Assembly: GCF_905147365.1 (NCBI RefSeq)
Contig: NC_056408.1
Span: 6,944,001 to 7,008,000, forward strand
DNA: 64,000 bases
From: Aricia agestis
Taxonomy: Eukaryota > Arthropoda > Insecta > Lepidoptera > Lycaenidae
Reading direction: 5' to 3'
Position 1 is the first letter of the stretch, and each line of letters starts with the position of its first letter. A model generated the notes under the pieces. That model saw only the letters and a program-made list of their open reading frames with translations. It was not told the DNA's origin and did no database searches. Both the position numbers and the translations under genes were made by a program. Shown piece by piece: positions 58,040 to 64,000 of this stretch.

Positions 58040-58356
58040 TTTTTTTTTTATGAAATAAGGGAACAAACGAGCAAACAGGTCACCTGATGGAAAGCAACTT
58101 CCGTCGCCGATGGACACTCGCAGCATCAGAAGAGCTGCAAGTGCGTTGCCGGCCTTTTAAGAGGGAATAGGATTACAGGGTAGGGGGAGGTAGGGAAGGG
58201 AATAGGGAAGGGAAAGGTAGGGGATTGGGCCTCCGGTAAACTTACTCACTCAGCGAAACACAGCGCAAGCGCTGTTTCACGCCGGTTTTCTGCGAGCCTA
58301 TGGTATTTCTCCGGTCGAGCTGGGCCATTCGTGCCGAAGCATGGCTCTACCACGTA
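58040..58356 (-). mobile_element. SINE-B copy 8
   Basis: T-run, ATGAAATAAGGGAACAAACG ... GCCGAAGCATGGCTCTACCA. Reverse orientation, like copy 1. Confidence 0.8.
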
Positions 58357-58730
58357 AGCTTGTTTCTGTATCGTAAGGGCGTGTTCGAACGAGAGCGACC
58401 TCTGCGCGTTTTCTGCGCGCGCGGATTCAGTTCGAGTGTTTTCGCAAACGCTACAGCAGAAAAACGCACGCCTGAACGCGCTGTTAATGTTATGAATTTT
58501 ACTTGAAATAGCAAATTTTTGTGTAACATGGTGTATCTTAGAAACGTCTTCAAATTTCAAGTTGTATGTGATTAGGATTAGGTTAAGATAGAAAAATCGA
58601 TCTAACCAGGTCTAATCTCTGGGGAACTGTGTATTTGAGTTTTAAATATTATCCTTTGATGTATTGAAAAAAAATTAAACACTATTTTATCCATTTCGAG
58701 GCTAATTTTAATTTAGATACGTAACATTAT
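58357..58730. other. Mostly unassigned
   Basis: A GC-rich block at 58375-58490 with CTGCGCGCGCGGATTCAG gives frames on both strands; no domain is recognised. Confidence 0.35.
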
Positions 58731-58757
58731 TTTAAAAGCTTTTATTTAACTTGCTCT

Positions 58758-58855
58758 GGGCCTCTATCATGAGCTCTTAAATCCATTCACTTTACGTCCT
58801 TATACAGGTATAAGGACGTAAAGTGAATGGATTTAAGAGCTCATGATAGAGGCCC
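58758..58855. repeat. Perfect 48-bp palindrome, 2-nt loop
   Basis: Arms 58758-58805 and 58808-58855 are exact inverses with AG between. It starts GGGCCTCTATCATGAGCTCT. In Q copy 1 the corresponding place has no such sequence, so it is an insertion or fold-back event. Confidence 0.95.
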
Positions 58856-59080
58856 TGTATGTATGTATGTATGTTTGGGTGAAATTTTGGAACTCAATTT
58901 TGAAGCAGTTATATTTAACCGATTGAGCCCAAATTTTGCATACACGTTTAGTTTAGATGACAATGCACGATATGATATGTGACATTCCTCTAAATCCAAT
59001 ATGGCTGACCATCCAAAATGGTGAAATAGTTACTTTCTATGCAGTCCTATAATATGGATATTAAATGAAAGGGCTTTTTA

Positions 59081-59690
59081 AGAGTAACTCGAAAACAAAT
59101 GTAATGTCATTCTACATCCAATATCATCACACATAGGGAAATAGTAATTTTTAATGCACTTCTGCAATATGGGTATCAAATGAAAGGGCTCATCGAGAGT
59201 AACTCGAAAACTAATGTAATCTCTTTCTACGTCCAATATGGCGGCTCATCCAAACGGGAGTATTATTTTTAATGCACTTCTGCAGTATGGGTATTAAATG
59301 AAAGGGCCCATTGAGAGTAACTCGGAAACGAATGTAATGTCATTCTACATCCAACATGGCAGCTCATCCAAACGGGAGTATTATTTTTAATGCACTTCTG
59401 CAGTGTATGTATCAAATGAAAGGGCCCATTGAAAGTAACTCGGAAACGAATGTAATCTCATTCTACATCCAATATGGCGGCTCATCCAAACGGGAGTATT
59501 ATTTTTAATGCACTTCTGCAGTATGGGTATTAAATGAAAGGGCCCATTGAGAGTAACTCGGAAACGAATGTAATGTCACTCTACATCCAATATGGCGGCT
59601 CATCCAAACGGGAGTATTATTTTTAATGCACTTCTGCAATATGGGTATCAAATGAAAGGGCTCATTGAGAGTAAATTGAAAAGCAATAGT
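59081..59690 (+). repeat. 118-bp tandem repeat inside Q
   Basis: Unit starts (GAGAGTAACTCGGAAACGAA-like) fall at 59195, 59313, 59431, 59549 and 59667, an exact 118-bp period, with an earlier, slightly shorter unit from 59081. Each unit contains TCCAATATGGCGGCTCATCC and ATGAAAGGG. Confidence 0.95.
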
Positions 59691-59940
59691 GTCGTGCCGT
59701 GCCGTGTCGTGTCGTGTCGTGTCGTGTCGTGTCATGCCGTGTCGAGCCGTGTCGTGTCGTGTCATGTCGTGTCGTGTAGTGTCGTGTAGTGTCGTGAAGT
59801 GACGTGTCGTGACGTGTCGTGTCGTGTCGTGTCGTGTCGTGTCGTGATGTGTCGTGTCGTGACGTGATGTGTCGTGACGTGACGTGTCGTGGTGTCAGGT
59901 GTGTCGTGGCGTAACGTGACGTGACGTGTCGTGTCATGTT
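59690..59940. repeat. GTCGT-type pentamer array
   Basis: About 250 bp of GTCGT with CGTGA/GTGTC variants. It keeps artefactual frames open on both strands (TRHDTTRH-like on -). A shorter, degenerate version sits at the same place in Q copy 1. Confidence 0.95.
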
Positions 59941-60590
59941 AAGTTAAATCCAGCCGGGTTTTAGAAAATGCCCTGTTAAATCCAGTTACTTTTGTTAAGT
60001 GAAATTAATTTTTTTAGTCGTATAAAAATAAACGGAATAATTACAAACTCGCACGGTATTTTACTGATCAAAATCAAGTTCAATTTCTTCAGGACTTAAT
60101 GTTATCAGATTTTATCAAATTCTTGAAACAAAACAAACTGCAATCAAGCAGAATAAGAAGTCTAGCCAAAGATAACTAAAAAACAAAAAATAAATTATAA
60201 GCAAGAAACTTTTTGAAAAAAAGCTTTTATTTAAATGCTCTGAAAAGAAGAAAAAAAAATTCTCCTAAAAATTCTAACAATTAAGATATAACCTCAATAT
60301 ATTAAACAATTTGCATGTTAATAAAAGCTTGTCGCGAGACTTAACAATATGTCAGTATTTAATTACTTAATAATAAAATAAAAAATATAATATTATCAAT
60401 TAACTCAGTTAAATTTATACTAGTTTATTTACAAATCAAGCGACAAGCTTTTATTATCATGCAAATTGTTTAATTTAAGTATTGAGGTTATAACTTAATT
60501 GTTAGAATTTTTAGGAGAAATTTATTTTCTTCTTTTCAGAGCATTTAAATAAAAGCTTTTTTTCAAAAAGTTTTTTGCTTATAATTTATT

Positions 60591-60995
60591 TTTACATTAG
60601 TTATCGAGATTGGTAAAGTAAAAATGTAAAAAATGCAATTTAATTTGAAAATGCTAAAGCTGTGACTACGATTATTTTGAGCTTACAATTTTTGAACAAG
60701 CTTCGAGTAACCTAGATAGGGTTTCTCCCACCTGGCTCGGGTAATCCATTAAAATTGAAACAAAAGCATTAAATATCTGAATCTTCCAGTGCAACAGTTG
60801 AAAAACTCTCCCGGTATAAAATATCTAATAAATCATGCGAAATTTTTATAGCTGCGGGAATTTTTAAATATTAGCTGGAGGAAAGTTACATTAATTATTT
60901 TCAGTTTCAAATACATACTCCTTTAGTTTTAATACCGCACCGAGGTTGATTGTAAAAGCGTTAGAATCGTCATCATTATTACGGTTGTACGGTGT
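60591..60995. other. Nothing recognised
   Basis: No gene or clear repeat. Confidence 0.35.
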
Positions 60996-61161
60996 GTACC
61001 ATCAGAGAAATAATTGATTTGTGGGCTGTTGATGGACCTACGCCATTTGGTGGGATAATGTCAAGTCAAAGAGATTCGTGATCTGTCGCCTGGGATTTAC
61101 GTAACACGACCAAAATACGTAGAACCGCCATCTGACTATGAATAAATTCCTCTGATAGTAC
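60996..61161. mobile_element. MITE-G copy 5
   Basis: GTACCATCAGAGAAATAATT at the left, AATTCCTCTGATAGTAC at the right; the interior shares GATGGACCTACGCCATTTGG and ACGACCAAAATACGTAG. Confidence 0.7.
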
Positions 61162-61422
61162 AAATATAAAAGCATATCTAAAACTCAATAGTTTCACTCA
61201 AAAGTATCAGAGACCAATATCGGTTCTGGAGAGTTATTACCCGAGTTTTTGATAGCGGAATGCAATTTTAGAAAATAAACGAATATTCGACAGGAAACCA
61301 TTCCGTTGATATCGGTAACGTATCAGCGGAAAATCTTATTACAGTGTGTGGCTCCCAGCAGACCCGACCTGTCCACGTTTCCAACTCTCATTAGATATGG
61401 CAGCCTGGTACCGAACTGTCCA

Positions 61423-62401
61423 AATCTCATATTCTAATAGCATAACTTTGGCACAGTGAGATTAATTGAGCGCTTATCTTCTGTTTTGGTTTTCAAAGTT
61501 TCGGCAGGCCGGCCTTTCATAGAAAACAATAAATGGAAAGGGCGTAAGCGACAAAATGGTTTTTGTCGGGTAATTTAAAAACCATAAATATGTTTCATAT
61601 AAGCTATGGGCAAATTAAAGTGTATGCTTGAACCAATCTATGTACAAATTTTGGAAGCTTAAATCACTCTCCTCTGTTAGCAAAATTAGAATCCCTTTTT
61701 TTACTGTGTTATAAAATTTGACCAATCGTGTTATGCTATGGGTAATTCAAAGACAGAGACATGATGAATACTGACAATGAACTTTAATTTCTTAGCTTTA
61801 GTCATTGCTGAGAAAAATCGATAGCGATACAACCAAATTATCAAGGCGTCGCCATAAATATTTTATAGCATGCATTCTAATCATATTTTAATTTCATATT
61901 CTAATAGCATTACTTTGAGACAGTAAGAGTAATTCAGCGCTTATCTTCTGATTTTATTTTCAAAGATTTGGCTTTTTTCGAATAGAAAGTATAGTTGTGG
62001 CACGGATTAGAAAGGGCGCTAAAATATTTATAACATGCGTATTGCGTAGGTACTTGTCATATTTTTTTGTCCGAATCTCATATTCTAATAGCATTACTTT
62101 GGTACAGTGAGAGTAATTGAATCTTCTGTTTTGGCTTTCAAAGTTTTGACTTTTTTAGCATAGAAAGTAGCAATTGCGGCACGGATTTTAAAAAGTGGGT
62201 GCTTATAATATGTAACATATATAACATGCGTACTTGTCATATTTTTTACTGCGTAAGTATGTCTTTTCTGTTTTACGAAGATGTTAATTACTTATCTATA
62301 CTCTTCTCTGTGTTTTTAATTTTTCAGTCCATATATTTTATTTCCGAATGATCGGATTGAGCACAAATATAAACGTACCTGCCTTAAATCTCATATTCTA
62401 A
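61423..62401 (+). repeat. Diverged tandem repeats, four starts
   Basis: CATATTCTAATAGCATTACTTT-like starts occur at about 61427, 61893, 62078 and 62391. The first three continue with CAGTGAGAGTAATT, CTTCTGTTTTGG and TTTCAAAG; the last is only the first 15 bases. Spacing is irregular (about 466, 185 and 313 bp). Confidence 0.75.
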
Positions 62402-62570
62402 TTACATTCGATAATTGCAATTTGATTGCGGTACCGAAGCACACAATAATTTGCAAATAGACAAATCCTGTAAATAGATTTTCATATCGAAACTGGAATT
62501 AAAATTTAGATAGTAACCTTTATAAAGTAAGTTCACTTGTTCTGTGATATCTGTAATTTAGTAGTATTTT

Positions 62571-63505
62571 TGACCGACTTCCAAAAAGGAGGAGGTAATA
62601 CGTTCGGCTGTATCTTTTTTTGTATGTTCAACGATTACTCAGCCGTTTATGATCCGATTTTCAAATTTTTTTTTGTGTTATATACATAAGGTTTAGCTTG
62701 AATTTGGTACCATGTTCACAAAAGTGGTGATTTGATGATGGGATCCATGAGGAATCGAGAGGACTCCTTGAAATTTGTATGGAAACATATAGTGATTTTG
62801 ATTTTTTCTGAAGCATTCAAGGTAAATACTATCAAATAGTAAGACTTTGCACCAGGTTATACCCTGGATCCGAAGGTACCAAACAGAACTTTTGAAACCT
62901 TATAGATACAGGTTAGGGGATTTCGGCGTCATTTAAACAATTGAAAGTATAAGCCAATATATAAATTTGATTAATCATCATCATCACAACCATAATTATA
63001 CCATGGGTATATTATGACCTAATTATTAGTACTTTTCGTGATATTTTGCATCGACGCTGATGTTTTTGATGATTAATGATTATTTCGCTGTTTGTGGACC
63101 GATTTTTAAAATGCTTGTGTTGCTATAGTGTATAGGATATAATCTAAATTTTGTATAGCAATTACGAAAGTGGTGATCTGATGATGGGATCTATGAGCAG
63201 TCGAGGTAAAGCCTTGAAATTTATTAAAAATCAAACGGTGGTTAAGAAGTTGTTTCTAGTAACTTAAACATAATAATTAATATGTTACAAATAAGTGAAA
63301 TTTCAGACAAAGGAGTCTCTTGATCCGAAGGCACTGAACAGAACTCCCGAACCTTTAAAGATAAAAGTTTGGAAATTGCAGCATCGCTTAGATAGCTGCA
63401 AGCATTTACCACGCTTACAGTAACATAATTTGAATATGAAGTTAACAATCGTAGTGGTAATTTACGCATGAAGCTTTATCTTGTAAATAACTAAAAAGAG
63501 TAAAA
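62571..63505 (+). mobile_element. LR-K relative with internal duplication
   Basis: Starts GACCGACTTCCAAAAAGGAG. AGTGGTGATTTGATGATGGG at about 62723 recurs as AGTGGTGATCTGATGATGGG at about 63170, with GATCCGAAGG following both times, so a block of about 447 bp is duplicated. Confidence 0.6.
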
Positions 63506-63690
63506 TTATTATTTTTTAACAAAAAATTGAAACTGACTTCCAAGGTAACAGAATTGGTTAAGGTTTAGTGGACTTTCGAAAAAGGCGCTAATGAAGAATA
63601 AGAATTATTTCATACTTTTTAGATCATATTTTTAAGAATATTAATTTAAGAATATTAAGTCGGTTTCAATTTTTTGTTAAAAAATAATAA
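63506..63690. mobile_element. Snap-back element with 34-bp TIRs
   Basis: TTATTATTTTTTAACAAAAA ... CTGACTT (63506-63539) is inverted at 63657-63690 with one mismatch in 34. About 185 bp. AAGTCGGTTT at its right edge ties it to the LR-K family. Confidence 0.8.
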
Positions 63691-64000
63691 TTTGCAATAG
63701 CAATTTATATTTTTTAAAATAAAATAGTTATTAAAGATTTTTAATTATTTGCGAACCGTTATAATGTCCTAGATTTACTTAATAATATTACAATAATTTT
63801 CTGATGTTAAAATAATTTATAATGCACATACTGGATAATATGTTTGCTCGTTATTTTTAAATTTACGAAGTAAAATACTTCATAAAAGTTAAAGTTTTAA
63901 GACAACCTTTGACTTTATGAAGATTCCTTTTGTTTTCCAAGTTTGTTTAAAACAAAATTACCTTTTCGAATAACAATGTTTTAAACTCTACTTTGTAAAT
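63691..64000. other. Nothing recognised
   Basis: AT-rich DNA to the window end. Confidence 0.4.

Larger units (their letters stand above)
58731..60590. mobile_element. Composite element Q, copy 2 (about 1.9 kb)
   Basis: Same module order as 14645-15569: AAAAGCTTTTATTTAACTTG, TGTATGTATG run, CCGATTGAGCCCAAATTTTG, tandem 118-bp units, GTCGT-type array, CAGCCGGGTTTTAGAAAATG, then a snap-back with arms about 60189-60340 and 60432-60590 (AAAGCTTTTATTTAAATGCT inverted). It differs from copy 1 by a 98-bp palindrome near the start, more tandem units and a longer array. No transposase frame. The mover is unknown. Confidence 0.7.

Noticed and set aside
59081..59690. Regular 118-bp repeats, considered as a CRISPR-like array
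   Set aside because: The whole 118-bp unit is repeated without unique spacers, in a eukaryotic transposon context.
59505..59937. Open frames of TRHDTTRH-type repeats (also the 146-codon - frame at 14646-15086)
   Set aside because: They arise from the GTCGT-type array and 118-bp units of element Q; no protein family and no conserved start.

Overview
The window is AT-rich animal nuclear DNA. It shows no bacterial-type gene density, no operons and almost no open frames above about 100 codons. The repeat types match moth and butterfly genomes: a mariner remnant with D34D spacing, a piggyBac-type end with TTAA, tRNA-headed SINEs, and interspersed repeats ending in motifs such as GCACTTGGCCGATTTTT or GGGCGTCATCTAGT. 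I infer Lepidoptera; this rests on recognising repeat families, not on a conserved gene. The region is best read as intergenic or giant-intron DNA built by layered transposon insertion. Family letters used here (SINE-B, LR-A, MITE-F and so on) are local labels, not database names.

Layout. 1-0.9 kb: decayed piggyBac-like 3' end. 3.5-5 kb: two palindromic MITEs. 5.4-11.3 kb: nested repeats (LR-A split by SINE-B, MITE-G split by MITE-H, LR-J split by a tRNA-type SINE). 11.8-14.5 kb: a LINE 3' fragment, a G-over-C skewed tract of unknown nature and an 18-bp minisatellite. 14.6-15.6 kb and 58.7-60.6 kb: two copies of a large composite element (family Q) with 118-bp tandem units, a GTCGT-type array and a terminal snap-back inverted repeat. 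19.8-20.4 kb: a SINE with a perfect 97-bp inverted duplicate of itself. 21.5 kb (+) and 27.0 kb (-): two short exon-like segments, the only hints of a host gene. 23.6-24.2 kb: mariner transposase pseudogene. 33.2-34.2 kb: a recent 5'-truncated LINE with a 14-bp target duplication and a 30-A tail; its open frame is the C-terminal part of a virus-type superfamily 1 helicase. 35.6-35.9 kb: three stacked inverted repeats. 36-58 kb: further SINEs, MITEs and LR repeats. 61-63.7 kb: diverged tandem repeats and a snap-back element.

The most interesting items are the helicase-bearing LINE, the composite Q family, the recurrent near-perfect short-loop palindromes at or near repeat junctions, a 162-bp duplicated segment flanked by 42-bp direct repeats, and a 46-bp micro-insertion with a perfect 7-bp target duplication. 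No intact host gene, rRNA, functional tRNA or CRISPR array could be supported.
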